Part shown: positions 53,076 to 63,388 of the stretch, piece by piece
Layout: each line of letters begins with the position of its first letter
How positions within the stretch are numbered: the first letter of the stretch is position 1
From: Fulvimarina sp039652615
GTDB taxonomy: Bacteria; Pseudomonadota; Alphaproteobacteria; Rhizobiales; Rhizobiaceae
Direction: 5' to 3'
DNA: 64,000 nucleotides
Assembly (NCBI RefSeq): GCF_039652615.1
Contig: NZ_JBDJAC010000001.1
Coordinates: 124,001 to 188,000 of the forward strand
Made by a program: the position numbers and the translations under genes
The notes under the pieces: model-generated
The model's database searches: none
What the model saw: the letters and a program-made list of their open reading frames with translations, nothing else
What the model was told of the DNA's origin: nothing

Positions 53076-54133
53076 AATGCCAGCTCGCCGTTGAAGGTGA
53101 CGGCCTCACCCTTGTTCTGAAGGATACGGCCGAGGAGCACGACCTCCTCACCGGCCGATTGCAGCATGGCGCTGACGGCCGCAGCTTCACCTTCCGCCAC
53201 GACGATAGCCATTCCGATCCCGCAATTGAAGGTCCGCAGCATTTCGTGTTTCGGCATGCCGCCCTGCTTGGCGAGCCAGCCAAAGACGGGTGGGACCGGA
53301 ACGCTGCCGAGATCGATATCGGCCCGAAGGCTTTCCGGCAAAACGCGGGGAATGTTCTCGACGAATCCGCCGCCGGTGATGTGGGCCAGCGCCTTCACTG
53401 CGCGCGACTTTTCGAACACGTCGAGCAGGGGTTTGACGTAGATTCGCGTCGGCTCGAGGAGTGCCTCGCTCAGCGACCGGTCTTTGTCGAAGGGAGCCGG
53501 ATCGCCGTAGGAAAGTCCCGCCTGTTCGACGATCTTGCGAACGAGCGAATAGCCGTTCGAATGCACGCCGGAGGATCGCAGGCCGAGAATGATGTCGCCC
53601 TGTTCGAGATCGCCCGAGGGCAGCAGCCGGTCGCGCTCCACCGCGCCTACCGAAAAGCCCGCGAGATCGTAGTCGTCGCCCGCATAAAGACCCGGCATTT
53701 CGGCGGTCTCGCCGCCGATCAGCGCGCAGCCGGCCTGGCGGCACCCTTCCGCGATCCCTTTGACGATCGCCTCGCCCTGGGCGGGATCGAGCTTGCCGGT
53801 GGCGAAATAATCGAGAAAGAACAGCGGCTCGGCACCCTGGACGACAAGATCGTTGACGCACATGGCCACAAGATCGATGCCGATGGTGTCGTGCCGGTTG
53901 GCTTCGATGGCGACGCGCAGTTTGGTGCCGACACCGTCATTTGCCGCAACGAGCAGCGGATCGCTCATGCCGAGTGCCTTGAGGTCGAACAGCCCGCCGA
54001 ATCCGCCGATCTCGCCATCCGCTCCCGCACGGCGGGTGGAGCGCACATGGGGTTTGATCCGCTGGACAAGTTCGTTGCCGGCATCGATGTCGACACCGGC
54101 ATCGCGGTAGGTGAGGTGGTTCGAATCCGCCAT
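53072..54133 (-). CDS. purM: Phosphoribosylformylglycinamidine cyclo-ligase
   Basis: The 353-residue ATP-dependent enzyme closes the imidazole ring to give AIR. Features: YRDAGVDIDAGN, NDGVGTKLRVAIE, HDTIGIDLVAMCVNDLVVQGAEPLFFLDY split as HDTIGIDLVAMCVNDL and GAEPLFFLDY, GGETAEMPGLY and GFVENIPRVLPE. ATG 54133 has GGGAAG ahead. It diverges from perM across about 220 bases. Confidence 0.98.
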   Translation of the reverse strand: MADSNHLTYRDAGVDIDAGNELVQRIKPHVRSTRRAGADGEIGGFGGLFDLKALGMSDPLLVAANDGVGTKLRVAIEANRHDTIGIDLVAMCVNDLVVQGAEPLFFLDYFATGKLDPAQGEAIVKGIAEGCRQAGCALIGGETAEMPGLYAGDDYDLAGFSVGAVERDRLLPSGDLEQGDIILGLRSSGVHSNGYSLVRKIVEQAGLSYGDPAPFDKDRSLSEALLEPTRIYVKPLLDVFEKSRAVKALAHITGGGFVENIPRVLPESLRADIDLGSVPVPPVFGWLAKQGGMPKHEMLRTFNCGIGMAIVVAEGEAAAVSAMLQSAGEEVVLLGRILQNKGEAVTFNGELAL

Positions 54134-54354
54134 GTCAGTCTTCCCTGTTTGAGCCTGAAGTGCCACGGAAGAGCGTGACCGGGCAAGCCGATGTGCGCCG
54201 CAGCATCAAGAGCGGGCGCGAAAAGCCTGAGGATATCCGCTGGGCAAGCCTGTCCATGAGGATAATTCTTGCGTCGCAAAGGCGATCTCTCGCCAAGCGG
54301 CGCCATGGCGTTGTAACATGAATGCCGACCTGAGACTGGGGAACAAAGCTCGAT

Positions 54355-55533
54355 ATGCCCGATCAGAACGCCGTCTTCTGGAGACAGGTCTATTTCTGGT
54401 GCGCTGCAGCAATCCTGTTCGTGCTCAGTATCTGGCTTTTCTCGTCCATTCTCCTGCCGTTCGTCCTCGGCATGGTAATCGCTTATCTGCTGGATCCCGT
54501 GGCCGACTGGTTCGAGCGGCGCGGCCTTTCGCGGCTGATGGCGACGACGGTGATTCTCGTTCTCTTCGTCGTTTGCTTCATCGCGGCGATTCTCATCATC
54601 GTGCCGGTGGTGTCCTCGCAGGTCGTCAATCTGGCCGAGCGCGTCCCCGATTATCTCGATCGGCTGCAGGACTTCGCGATCGCCGCGCGCTCGGGCCCGC
54701 TCGCTTTTCTCTTCACATCGGAGGAATCGACGCTGGAGCAGGATTTCGCCCAGCTCGTCTCCGATTCGACGAGCGTGATCACATCCTTCCTTTCCTCAGT
54801 GTGGTCGTCCTCGCTCGCTTTCGTGAATTTCGTATCGCTCTTCGTCGTGACGCCAGTGGTGGCGTTCTACCTCCTGCTCGACTGGGACAGGATGGTGATG
54901 AAGGTCGACAACTGGCTGCCGCGGCAGCATCAGAGCACGATTCGGCGGATCGCTCGCGATATCGATCTTTCGGTCGCCGGCTTCGTGCGCGGACAGGGCA
55001 GTGTCTGCCTGATCCTCGCCACCTTCTACGCAGTCGGCCTGACCCTCGTCGGATTGAACTTCGGACTCCTCATTGGCCTCTTCGCGGGTCTGATCTCCTT
55101 TATTCCCTATATCGGCTCGATGCTCGGGCTCGTTTTGTCCATCGGTGTCGCGCTCGTCCAGTTCTGGCCGGACTGGCCGTGGATCATCGCCGTCGCGGCG
55201 GTCTTCTTTACGGGGCAGTTCTTCGAGGGGAACATCCTGCAGCCCAAGCTCGTCGGCGCATCGGTTGGCCTGCATCCCGTATGGCTGATGTTCGCGCTCT
55301 TCGCCTTCGGCGCCCTGTTCGGGTTCGTCGGCCTCCTGATCGCTGTCCCGGCGGCGGCGGTCGTCGGCGTGCTCGCCCGCTTCGGGATCACGAAATATCT
55401 CGACAGCGAGATGTATCACGGTCCATCGGTGAGCCTGACCGAGGCAAAGAGCATCGAGGGCGGGAAAACGAGCGATGCGCGCGTGACTGCGGGCGACAGC
55501 CCTGCGAACCGGATCGAACACCAGAATTCGTGA
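54355..55533 (+). CDS. AI-2E / PerM family transporter
   Basis: The 392-residue membrane protein has about eight spans and the family features FVLGMVIAYLLDPV at the N-terminus and PYIGSMLGLVLSIGVAL near the C-terminus. The PerM family includes Na+/H+ antiporters and AI-2 exporters; the substrate is unknown here. The order perM-hdaA-ppk-ppx is common in this bacterial group. hdaA starts 10 bases after the stop. Confidence 0.92.
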   Translation: MPDQNAVFWRQVYFWCAAAILFVLSIWLFSSILLPFVLGMVIAYLLDPVADWFERRGLSRLMATTVILVLFVVCFIAAILIIVPVVSSQVVNLAERVPDYLDRLQDFAIAARSGPLAFLFTSEESTLEQDFAQLVSDSTSVITSFLSSVWSSSLAFVNFVSLFVVTPVVAFYLLLDWDRMVMKVDNWLPRQHQSTIRRIARDIDLSVAGFVRGQGSVCLILATFYAVGLTLVGLNFGLLIGLFAGLISFIPYIGSMLGLVLSIGVALVQFWPDWPWIIAVAAVFFTGQFFEGNILQPKLVGASVGLHPVWLMFALFAFGALFGFVGLLIAVPAAAVVGVLARFGITKYLDSEMYHGPSVSLTEAKSIEGGKTSDARVTAGDSPANRIEHQNS

Positions 55534-55543
55534 CGGCGACCCG

Positions 55544-56227
55544 ATGACCAGACAGCTCCCGCTGGAACTTCCGCCGATCGAGCAGCTTGGCCGCGACGAT
55601 CTCATCGTCTCGCGTTCGAACGCTGTGGCTGCCGAGGCGATCGACGCATGGCCCGCCTGGCAGCACAATGTGTTGTTGATCGTCGGGCCCGAAGGCGCGG
55701 GCAAGACCCATTTGTCGCGGATCTGGGCCGAGGCCGCGGACGCCGACATTCTCAGGCAGGGTGGCTTCGGGGCGCTCGAGAACGGGTTCCGGATCGTTAT
55801 CGACGATATCGACAGGACCACCATTCCCGATCAAGAGCTGTTCGCGCCGGTCAACGCGGCCCGGCTCGGCCAAGGCTGGGTTCTTGCGACCTCGCGGATA
55901 CCGCCGCAGGCCATGGCCGGGCGGCTTCCCGATCTGGTGTCGCGTCTTTCGGCGGCGGCCCGGGCCGAACTCGACACGCCCGATGATCTTCTGTTCGAAG
56001 GCATTCTCGCCAAGCACTTCTCCGATCATCAGCTGGTCGTCGATCCGGCGACACTGACCTATCTAGCTGCAAGGATCGAGCGCACCGGATCGGCGGCGAA
56101 GGCCGTCGTCGACGAGATCAATCGGCAGGCGCTTGCCGAAAAGAGCCGGGTCACGAAGCCTTTCGTGCGACGCGTGCTTGAGCGGCGGACAGACGCCAGT
56201 GGCGGAAATGCCGAGAGCGGATCGTGA
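55544..56227 (+). CDS. hdaA: DnaA regulatory inactivator HdaA
   Basis: The 227-residue DnaA-like protein (AAA+ only, no DNA-binding domain IV) promotes DnaA-ATP hydrolysis with the beta clamp to prevent re-initiation. The N-terminal clamp-binding motif is QLPLEL, Walker A is GPEGAGKTH and Walker B is VIDDIDR. It matches the alphaproteobacterial HdaA family. It is within the perM-ppk cluster. Confidence 0.92.
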   Translation: MTRQLPLELPPIEQLGRDDLIVSRSNAVAAEAIDAWPAWQHNVLLIVGPEGAGKTHLSRIWAEAADADILRQGGFGALENGFRIVIDDIDRTTIPDQELFAPVNAARLGQGWVLATSRIPPQAMAGRLPDLVSRLSAAARAELDTPDDLLFEGILAKHFSDHQLVVDPATLTYLAARIERTGSAAKAVVDEINRQALAEKSRVTKPFVRRVLERRTDASGGNAESGS

Positions 56228-56310
56228 CGAGAAACTGACGCAAAACTTCCATCGAACCGCAATAGAAGCGGCGGCGAAGACACGGGAAACCTCCAGTAGA
56301 TGGAAAAACT

Positions 56311-58698
56311 ATGAGCGAAGAGACGACGAAATCCGGGCCGGAACGCAAGGCGAGGGCCTCGGCGTCGCGCCGTTCCGCAAGAAGCGAGCGCGCAACGGCG
56401 TCGCCGGCAAAAAAGCGCGGTTCCGAGGCAGTCGAGATCATCGCGGTCTCGGACCAGGCTTCGCCTAATCAGGAGACGGTCGCGAGCGAGGTTGAGGTTA
56501 TTCTGGAGCAGGCCCCGCCGCAGGTCGTCGAGGCGAAGGCGAGCGAGGAAAGCCAACCGTCCGAACTGCCGCAGGATCGGTTCATCAACCGCGAGCTGTC
56601 CTGGCTGCAGTTCAATCGGCGGGTACTGGAAGAGTCGCAGAATCTAAATCATCCGCTGCTCGAGCGCCTGCGCTTCCTCTCGATCTCGGCCGACAATCTC
56701 GACGAGTTCTTCATGGTCCGCGTCGCGGGTCTCGAAGGCCAGGTGCGCGAAAAGGTGACCGTGCGATCCCTCGACGGCATGACCGCACAAGAGCAACTCG
56801 ACAAGATCCTCGCGGAGGTGGAAATTCTCCAATCGGAGCAGCAGGCATCGCTTGCCGAACTGATCGGCCAACTCGCCGACGAAAACGTGCACATCGTCTC
56901 CGCCGACCAGCTCTCCGCTCCCGAATTGGAATGGCTGTCACGCGAGTTCGACGACACGATCTTCCCGGCGCTGACGCCCCTCTCGATCGATCCTGCCCAT
57001 CCGTTTCCGTTCATCCCCAATCTCGGCTTCTCCATCGGCCTGCGCCTGAAGAGACAGCGTGACTCCGAGCGAATGAACGCGCTGATACGCTTGCCGGTCG
57101 CGCTGAACCGGTTCGTGCAGACGCCGCGCGGCGAGGATGGCACCTATCGCTTCGTGCCACTGGAGAGCGTCGTCGAAACTTTTATCGGACGCCTGTTTCC
57201 CGGCTATGCCGTGGAGGGAAGCGGGACCTTCCGCGTGATCCGCGATTCCGACATCGAGGTGCAAGAAGAAGCCGAGGATCTGGTCCGCTTCTACGAGAGT
57301 GCGCTGAAGCGCCGGCGCAGGGGGTCGGTCATCCGGACCGAATTCGACTCCTCGATGCCCGAAAGCCTTCGCAACTTCGTCGCTGCCGAGATCGGAACAC
57401 CGGAGACCCGCGTCTCGGTGATGGAAGGAATGCTGGCGCTCGACGCCCTTTCACAGATCTGCAAGATCGACCGGGACGAGCTGAAGTTTCCACCCTATAT
57501 TCCGCGCTTTCCCGAGCGCATTCGCGAGCATAACGGCGATTGCTTTGCCGCGATTCGCGAGAAGGACATTATCGTCCACCACCCCTACGAGTCGTTCGAC
57601 GTGGTCGTGCAGTTCGTGCGGCAGGCCGCAAGCGATCCAAATGTCGTCGCCATCAAGCAGACGCTCTATCGCACCTCGAACGATTCGCCGATCGTCCGCG
57701 CCCTGATCGAGGCGGCGGAAGCCGGCAAGTCCGTGACGGCACTCGTCGAGCTGAAAGCGCGGTTCGATGAGGAAGCGAACATCCGTTGGGCGCGCGATCT
57801 GGAGCGGGCGGGCGTTCAGGTGGTCTTCGGCTTCATCGAGAAGAAGACCCATGCCAAGCTCGCAATGGTGGTGCGCCGCGAGGAAGGCAAGCTTGTCAAC
57901 TTCTGCCATCTCGGCACCGGAAACTACCACCCGATCACGGCGAAGATTTACACCGATCTGTCATATTTCACGGCAGACCCGGACATCGCGCACGACGTCC
58001 AGCTCGTATTCAACTACATCACCGGCTATGCCGAGCCGACAGATCTGCGCAAGCTCGCGGTCTCGCCGCTCTTCATGCGTGACCGGATCATCGAACACAT
58101 CAATCAGGAGATCGAGCACGCCAAGGCCGGTCGGCCGGCGCAAATCTGGATGAAGATGAATTCGCTCGTCGACGGCAAGACGATCGATGCGCTTTATCGG
58201 GCGAGCCAGGCCGGAGTCGAGATCGATCTCATCGTGCGCGGAATCTGCTGCCTGCGTCCCCGTGTGCCGGGCCTTTCGGACAATATTCGCGTCAAATCCA
58301 TCGTCGGCCGCTTCCTCGAACACAGCCGCATCTACTGTTTCGGCAACGGGCAGGGGCTTCCGTCGGAAGAGGCGATCGTCCTGTTGGGATCGGCCGACAT
58401 CATGCCGCGCAATCTGGATCGCCGGGTCGAAACCCTCGTTCCAATCCAGACGCCGACGGTGCACAGCCAGGTGCTTTCGCAGATCATGCTCGGCAATATT
58501 CTGGACAATCAGCAGAGCTGGTCGGTTGCATCCGACGGATCTTCGCGCCACATCAAGCCCAGCGATGGTGAACAACCCTTCAATGCCCAGCGATATTTCA
58601 TGACAAATCCTTCACTCTCCGGGCGCGGCAAAGCGCTGAAAACCGATGCTCCTCGCCTCATCGCGCGCCAGCGAGCGGAGCATGCCGGGGATGAATGA
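56311..58698 (+). CDS. ppk: Polyphosphate kinase 1
   Basis: The 795-residue enzyme makes polyphosphate from ATP. After an extra N-terminal stretch of about 85 residues (Ser/Ala/Glu/Lys-rich, low complexity) the PPK1 domains are complete: FINRELSWLQFNRRVLEESQ, PYESFDVVVQFVRQAASDP, the phosphorylated histidine region GTGNYHPITAKIYTDLSYF and the second phospholipase-D-like region ending DRRVETLVPIQ. ATG 56311 is used. Its stop overlaps the ppx start. Confidence 0.97.
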   Translation: MSEETTKSGPERKARASASRRSARSERATASPAKKRGSEAVEIIAVSDQASPNQETVASEVEVILEQAPPQVVEAKASEESQPSELPQDRFINRELSWLQFNRRVLEESQNLNHPLLERLRFLSISADNLDEFFMVRVAGLEGQVREKVTVRSLDGMTAQEQLDKILAEVEILQSEQQASLAELIGQLADENVHIVSADQLSAPELEWLSREFDDTIFPALTPLSIDPAHPFPFIPNLGFSIGLRLKRQRDSERMNALIRLPVALNRFVQTPRGEDGTYRFVPLESVVETFIGRLFPGYAVEGSGTFRVIRDSDIEVQEEAEDLVRFYESALKRRRRGSVIRTEFDSSMPESLRNFVAAEIGTPETRVSVMEGMLALDALSQICKIDRDELKFPPYIPRFPERIREHNGDCFAAIREKDIIVHHPYESFDVVVQFVRQAASDPNVVAIKQTLYRTSNDSPIVRALIEAAEAGKSVTALVELKARFDEEANIRWARDLERAGVQVVFGFIEKKTHAKLAMVVRREEGKLVNFCHLGTGNYHPITAKIYTDLSYFTADPDIAHDVQLVFNYITGYAEPTDLRKLAVSPLFMRDRIIEHINQEIEHAKAGRPAQIWMKMNSLVDGKTIDALYRASQAGVEIDLIVRGICCLRPRVPGLSDNIRVKSIVGRFLEHSRIYCFGNGQGLPSEEAIVLLGSADIMPRNLDRRVETLVPIQTPTVHSQVLSQIMLGNILDNQQSWSVASDGSSRHIKPSDGEQPFNAQRYFMTNPSLSGRGKALKTDAPRLIARQRAEHAGDE

Positions 58699-60205
58699 GG
58701 CGCTCGGTCAGGGGCGTCTCATCGGAAGAAAGCCGGTTGGTGTCGTCGATATTGGCTCCAATTCGGTGCGGCTCGTACTCTACGAGGGGCATTCGCGCTC
58801 CCTGACCGTGCTGTTTAATGAAAAAATCCTGAGCGGGCTTGGTAAGGGGCTCGCCCAGACCAACCGACTGGACCAGGGCGCCGTGGACAGTGCTCTCGCG
58901 GCGCTTCGGCGGTTTCGCAAAATCGCGGAACAAGCTCAGGTCGAGGAGCTTTATCCGCTGGCCACCGCCGCCAGCCGTGAAGCTGCGAACGGGCCGGAGT
59001 TCCTGCAGGCCGCAGAATCCGCGATCGGCCGGCCGATCGCAATTCTTTCGGGTGCGGACGAAGCGCGCTACGCCGCCGAAGGCGTGATGAGCGGCTTTCA
59101 CCAGCCGGATGGAATTGTCGGCGATCTCGGCGGCGGCAGCCTCGAACTTGTCAGAGTCCAGGGCGACGAGCTCTGCGGCGGGCTGACACTGCCGCTTGGT
59201 GGCCTGCGTCTTCAGGATCTCGCAGGCGGCGACCTCAAGGCCGCGCAGGTGATTGCCGACAGCAATGTCCAGTCCTGCTCACTCGTCGGCAGCGGCGAGG
59301 GCCAGCCGTTCTTTGCCGTCGGCGGAACATGGCGCAATCTCGCCAAGCTCCATATGCAGCAGAACAGCTATCCGCTGCACGTCATGCATGGCTATCGAAT
59401 GCCTGCCGCCAAGCTCGACAAGTTTCTCGATACAGTGATCCGGACCGATCCTGAAAAGCTGTCCGGTATCGAAGCGGTGTCGAAATCACGCCGATCTCTG
59501 CTTGCCTTCGGTGCCATCACGCTGAAGAGCGTGCTGAAATACCTGAAACCGTCCGAGATCGTCGTTTCGGCGCTGGGCGTGCGCGAGGGCTATCTGCATT
59601 CGCTGCTTCCCGCCGAAGAGCGCCTCAAGGACCCGCTCATCGAGGCGGCGCGAGAACTGGCGATACTGCGCTCACGCTCGCCCGATCATGCCGAAGAGCT
59701 GGTCATCTGGACGGCGCGCACGTTCGAGGCGCTCGGGATCGAGGAAACGGCAGAGGAGGCTCGCCTCCGCACGGTGGCCTGCCTGCTCGCCGATATCGGT
59801 TGGCGTGCCCATCCCGATTATCGCGGCCTCCAGGCGCTTTCGATCATCGCCCACGCCGCTTTTCCCGCGATCGATCATCGCGGCCGGGCCTATCTGGGGT
59901 TGACGAATTATTTCCGGCACGAGGGCACCTTGATCCAGGGCCAGTTGCCGGATCTCGAAACTCTGGTCGAGCCAAGGTTGCTGGAGCGCGCCCGCACGCT
60001 CGGCTCGCTGTTCCGCGTCACCTATCTGCTCACGGTTTCGATGCCGGGTCTTCTCGATCGCTTCCGCTGGGCGCAGGACCCGCGGGGCGGCTTCACCCTC
60101 GTCATCCCGCGCGATCTCGAAGGGCTGATCGGCGCCCGGCCCGAAGGCCGGCTCGAGCAGTTTGCCAAGATCGTCGGCCAGCCGCTGAGGCTCGAGGCGC
60201 GCTGA
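58691..60205 (+). CDS. ppx: Exopolyphosphatase / Ppx-GppA phosphatase
   Basis: The enzyme is about 504 residues. It belongs to the ASKHA fold: VVDIGSNSVRLVLYE (phosphate 1), GDLGGGSLELV (phosphate 2) and SALGVREGYL. It releases phosphate from polyphosphate, or acts on pppGpp; the two activities cannot be separated from sequence. ATG 58691 overlaps the ppk stop; ATG 58682 is equally near. Confidence 0.94.
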   Translation: MNEALGQGRLIGRKPVGVVDIGSNSVRLVLYEGHSRSLTVLFNEKILSGLGKGLAQTNRLDQGAVDSALAALRRFRKIAEQAQVEELYPLATAASREAANGPEFLQAAESAIGRPIAILSGADEARYAAEGVMSGFHQPDGIVGDLGGGSLELVRVQGDELCGGLTLPLGGLRLQDLAGGDLKAAQVIADSNVQSCSLVGSGEGQPFFAVGGTWRNLAKLHMQQNSYPLHVMHGYRMPAAKLDKFLDTVIRTDPEKLSGIEAVSKSRRSLLAFGAITLKSVLKYLKPSEIVVSALGVREGYLHSLLPAEERLKDPLIEAARELAILRSRSPDHAEELVIWTARTFEALGIEETAEEARLRTVACLLADIGWRAHPDYRGLQALSIIAHAAFPAIDHRGRAYLGLTNYFRHEGTLIQGQLPDLETLVEPRLLERARTLGSLFRVTYLLTVSMPGLLDRFRWAQDPRGGFTLVIPRDLEGLIGARPEGRLEQFAKIVGQPLRLEAR

Positions 60206-60220
60206 GCCCTGAGGGCTCAG
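60202..60220. terminator. Hairpin between convergent ppx and rnd
   Basis: CTGAGCCC and GGGCTCAG pair around a TGA loop right at the ppx stop, in the 32-base gap before the rnd stop. It may terminate in both directions; no T-run is seen. Confidence 0.45.
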
Positions 60221-60237
60221 GCAGCTGGACTCCGAAA

Positions 60238-61389
60238 TCAGATCGGAATGATTTCCACCCGCCGGTTCCGGTAGACCAGCGCGCTTTCGCCTTCGAGCAG
60301 TTTCAGCGCGCGCGCCCCGAATATCTCGCGCCGCCAGCCGGAAAGCGCGGCAACCTCAGCCTTTTCGCCATAGACCGCGATCTTTTCCAGATCGTCCGAA
60401 TTGGCGAGGAGCTTGGCCGCGACACCCTCTTCCTCGACAACGATCTTTAAAAGGACCCGCAGGAATTCGACGGCCGCCTGTGTGCCCTCGGGAAGCATTG
60501 CAGGCCTTGGAATGGTGGGCAGATCGGCTTTCGGCACGGCCTTGGCCCGCTCGATCGCTTCCAGAATGCCGCGCGCCGCGCTCGATCGCTCGAAACCTTT
60601 CGGCAGGGCGCGGAGCCTTCCGAGATCGGCTTCGCTCGCGGGCTTTTGCTGGGCGATCTCGTAGATCGCGTCATCCTTGAGGATGCGGCCGCGTGGCTTG
60701 TCGCTGGACCGGGCCTCGCGCTCGCGCCAGGCCGCCACCTCCTTCAGAATCTGAAGCTCGATCGGCTTCTTCACCCGCATCTTCATGCGCCGCCAGGCAT
60801 CGTCCGGGTGCATGTCGTAAGTCTGTGGGTCGGCGAGGATGGCCATCTCTTCGTCAAGCCATGATTGGCGACCGGATTGTTCAAGCTGCGCCTTCAGCGC
60901 CTTGTAGACGTCGCGCAGGTGGGTGACGTCCGCGAGCGCATAAGTCAGCTGCTTGTCGCTGAGCGGGCGATGGCGCCAGTCGGTAAAGCGGGACGTCTTG
61001 TCGATCCGGCTTTCGGTCAGGCGGGCGACAAGCTGATCATAGGCGATCGATTCGCCGAACCCGCAAACCATGGCGGCGATCTGCGTGTCGAAAAGCGGCT
61101 TCGGAATGATGTTTCCGAGTTTGTAGACGATTTCGAGATCCTGCCGGGCGGCGTGAAACACCTTCACGATATTCTCGTCCGCCATGAGGGCGAAGAACGG
61201 GTCGAGTGAAAGCCCCTTGGCAAGGGGATCGACCAGAACTTCGGTATCGTCGGACGCCATCTGGATGAGACAGAGCTCGGGCCAGAAGGTCGTCTCGCGA
61301 ATAAATTCGGTATCGACTGTCACGAAGGGGGATCGTGCAAGGGCTTCGCAGGCTTGCGTCAGGGCTTCGGTCGTCTTGATCGGTTCCAT
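60238..61389 (-). CDS. rnd: Ribonuclease D
   Basis: The 383-residue 3'-5' exoribonuclease acts in tRNA 3' processing. The DEDD exonuclease motifs TVDTEFIRE, VFHAARQDLEI and YALADVTHLRDVYKAL are complete, followed by an HRDC domain (about residues 210-290) and a C-terminal extension. It diverges from aspS. Confidence 0.96.
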   Translation of the reverse strand: MEPIKTTEALTQACEALARSPFVTVDTEFIRETTFWPELCLIQMASDDTEVLVDPLAKGLSLDPFFALMADENIVKVFHAARQDLEIVYKLGNIIPKPLFDTQIAAMVCGFGESIAYDQLVARLTESRIDKTSRFTDWRHRPLSDKQLTYALADVTHLRDVYKALKAQLEQSGRQSWLDEEMAILADPQTYDMHPDDAWRRMKMRVKKPIELQILKEVAAWREREARSSDKPRGRILKDDAIYEIAQQKPASEADLGRLRALPKGFERSSAARGILEAIERAKAVPKADLPTIPRPAMLPEGTQAAVEFLRVLLKIVVEEEGVAAKLLANSDDLEKIAVYGEKAEVAALSGWRREIFGARALKLLEGESALVYRNRRVEIIPI

Positions 61390-61591
61390 GAATCCGGTCT
61401 TAGAACGGCGCGCGCCGATTCAAAAGCGTGTCATGTGCAATTGGCAGGGAAAACTTGACATCCGCAGCGACAAATGCGCTTGTCCGGCGCAATTTTCCAA
61501 TCCGATCCGCCGCCGGTTCCGCGCCTCGATCGAGCGCCGGAGCGCGGCCTGTCAGCGCGGATCACGAGACATCTGAGAGAGCGAATCCCCC

Positions 61592-63379
61592 ATGCATCGC
61601 TATCGTAGCCATTCCTGCGCGGACCTGCGCAGCGCCAATGTCGGCGACACCGTCCGCCTGTCCGGCTGGGCTCACCGTATCCGGGACCATGGCGGGCTGT
61701 TGTTCATCGATCTGCGCGATCACTACGGCCTGACACAGGTCGTGGTCGATCCGGATTCCCCCGCCTTCAAGACGGCTGAAACCGTGCGCGGCGAATGGGT
61801 GATCCGCATCGACGGTGAGGTAAAGGCGCGTTCGGCCGAGACCGTGAACCCCAAGCTTCCGACGGGCGAGATCGAGATCTTTGCCCGCGATATCGAGATC
61901 CTTTCGCCCGCAAAGGAGCTGCCGCTGCCGGTCTTCGGCGAGCCTGAATACCCGGAAGACATCCGTCTCAAATACCGCTTTCTGGATCTGCGCCGCGAGA
62001 CGCTGCACAAGAACATCATGCGGCGCACGCAGATCATCTCGAAGATCCGCTCGTTGATGCAGACGGCCGCGTTCACCGAATTCCAGACGCCGATCTTGAC
62101 GGCGTCTTCGCCTGAGGGCGCGCGCGACTTCCTCGTGCCCTCGCGCCTTCACAACGGCATGTTCTACGCGCTGCCCCAGGCGCCGCAGCAGTACAAGCAG
62201 CTTCTGATGATCTCCGGCTTCGACCGGTACTTCCAGATCGCGCCCTGCTTCCGCGACGAAGACCCGCGTGCAGACCGTTTCTACGGCGAGTTCTACCAAC
62301 TGGACGTGGAGATGAGTTTTGTCGAGCAGGAGGACATACTCCAGACGATGGAACCGGTGATCCGGGATGTCTTCAAGACCTTCGCGGACGGCAAGCCCGT
62401 GACGGAGACCTTCCGGCGCATTCCCTACGCAGAGTCCATGCGTAAATACGGCTCCGACAAGCCGGACCTGCGCAACCCGATCGAGATGAGCGCTGTGACC
62501 GAGCATTTCGCAGGCTCGGGGTTCAAGGTTTTCGCGAACATGATCGCGAACGACGAGAAGGTCGAAGTCTGGGCGATTCCCGCCAAGACCGGCGGTTCGC
62601 GCGCCTTCTGCGACCGGATGAACTCCTGGGCGCAGGGAGAGGGACAGCCGGGTCTCGGCTACATCTTCTGGCGTGAAGAGGGTGGCGAGGTCTCGGGCGC
62701 AGGCCCGCTGGCCAAGAACATCGGACCGGAGCGCACCGAGGCGGTTCGCACCCAGCTCGGCCTCGAAGCGGGCGATGCCTGCTTCTTCGTCGCCGGGCGT
62801 CCCGAAAAGTTCATGGCATTCGCCGGCTCTGCGCGCACCCGCGTTGGCGAGGAACTCGATCTCGTCGACCGCGACCGCTACGAGCTTGCCTGGATCATCG
62901 ACTTCCCGTTCTACGAATATGACGAGGACGAAAAGAAGATCGACTTCGCGCACAATCCGTTCTCGATGCCCCAGGGCGGCATGGATGCTCTGACGAATCA
63001 GGAGCCGCTTTCGATCAAGGCGTTCCAGTACGATGTCGTCTGTAACGGCTTCGAGATCGCGTCCGGTGGTATCCGCAATTCGGTGCCGGAAACCATGGTG
63101 AAGGCGTTCGAGCTGGCAGGCTACGATCAGGCGACCGTCGAGGAGCGTTTCGGCGGCCTTTATCGCGCCTTCCAGTACGGCGCTCCGCCCCATGGCGGCA
63201 TGGCGGCGGGCATCGATCGAATTGTCATGCTGCTTTGCGGCGCGAAGAACCTGCGCGAGATCGCACTCTTCCCGATGAACCAGCAGGCCTTCGATCTGTT
63301 GATGGGCGCGCCGGCCGAGGCAAGCCCCGCTCAGTTGCGGGAACTGGGCCTGCGCATGGCGCCGAAGGCGAAGGAATAG
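61592..63379 (+). CDS. aspS: Aspartate--tRNA(Asp/Asn) ligase
   Basis: The 595-residue class II synthetase begins with the N-terminal OB anticodon domain (VRLSGWAHRIRDHGG). Motif 2 is FRDEDPRADRFYGEFYQLD, the GAD insertion domain lies at about residues 290-420, and motif 3 is GAPPHGGMAAGIDRIVM. It is the bacterial type and may also charge tRNA-Asn where a GatCAB pathway exists; this cannot be decided from the window. ATG 61592 has GAGAGAG upstream. Confidence 0.98.
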   Translation: MHRYRSHSCADLRSANVGDTVRLSGWAHRIRDHGGLLFIDLRDHYGLTQVVVDPDSPAFKTAETVRGEWVIRIDGEVKARSAETVNPKLPTGEIEIFARDIEILSPAKELPLPVFGEPEYPEDIRLKYRFLDLRRETLHKNIMRRTQIISKIRSLMQTAAFTEFQTPILTASSPEGARDFLVPSRLHNGMFYALPQAPQQYKQLLMISGFDRYFQIAPCFRDEDPRADRFYGEFYQLDVEMSFVEQEDILQTMEPVIRDVFKTFADGKPVTETFRRIPYAESMRKYGSDKPDLRNPIEMSAVTEHFAGSGFKVFANMIANDEKVEVWAIPAKTGGSRAFCDRMNSWAQGEGQPGLGYIFWREEGGEVSGAGPLAKNIGPERTEAVRTQLGLEAGDACFFVAGRPEKFMAFAGSARTRVGEELDLVDRDRYELAWIIDFPFYEYDEDEKKIDFAHNPFSMPQGGMDALTNQEPLSIKAFQYDVVCNGFEIASGGIRNSVPETMVKAFELAGYDQATVEERFGGLYRAFQYGAPPHGGMAAGIDRIVMLLCGAKNLREIALFPMNQQAFDLLMGAPAEASPAQLRELGLRMAPKAKE

Positions 63380-63388
63380 GACTGTCTT

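Noticed and set aside
61455..61483. TTGACA as part of an aspS promoter
   Set aside because: The -35 match is good, but no acceptable -10 element lies 16-18 bases further on.
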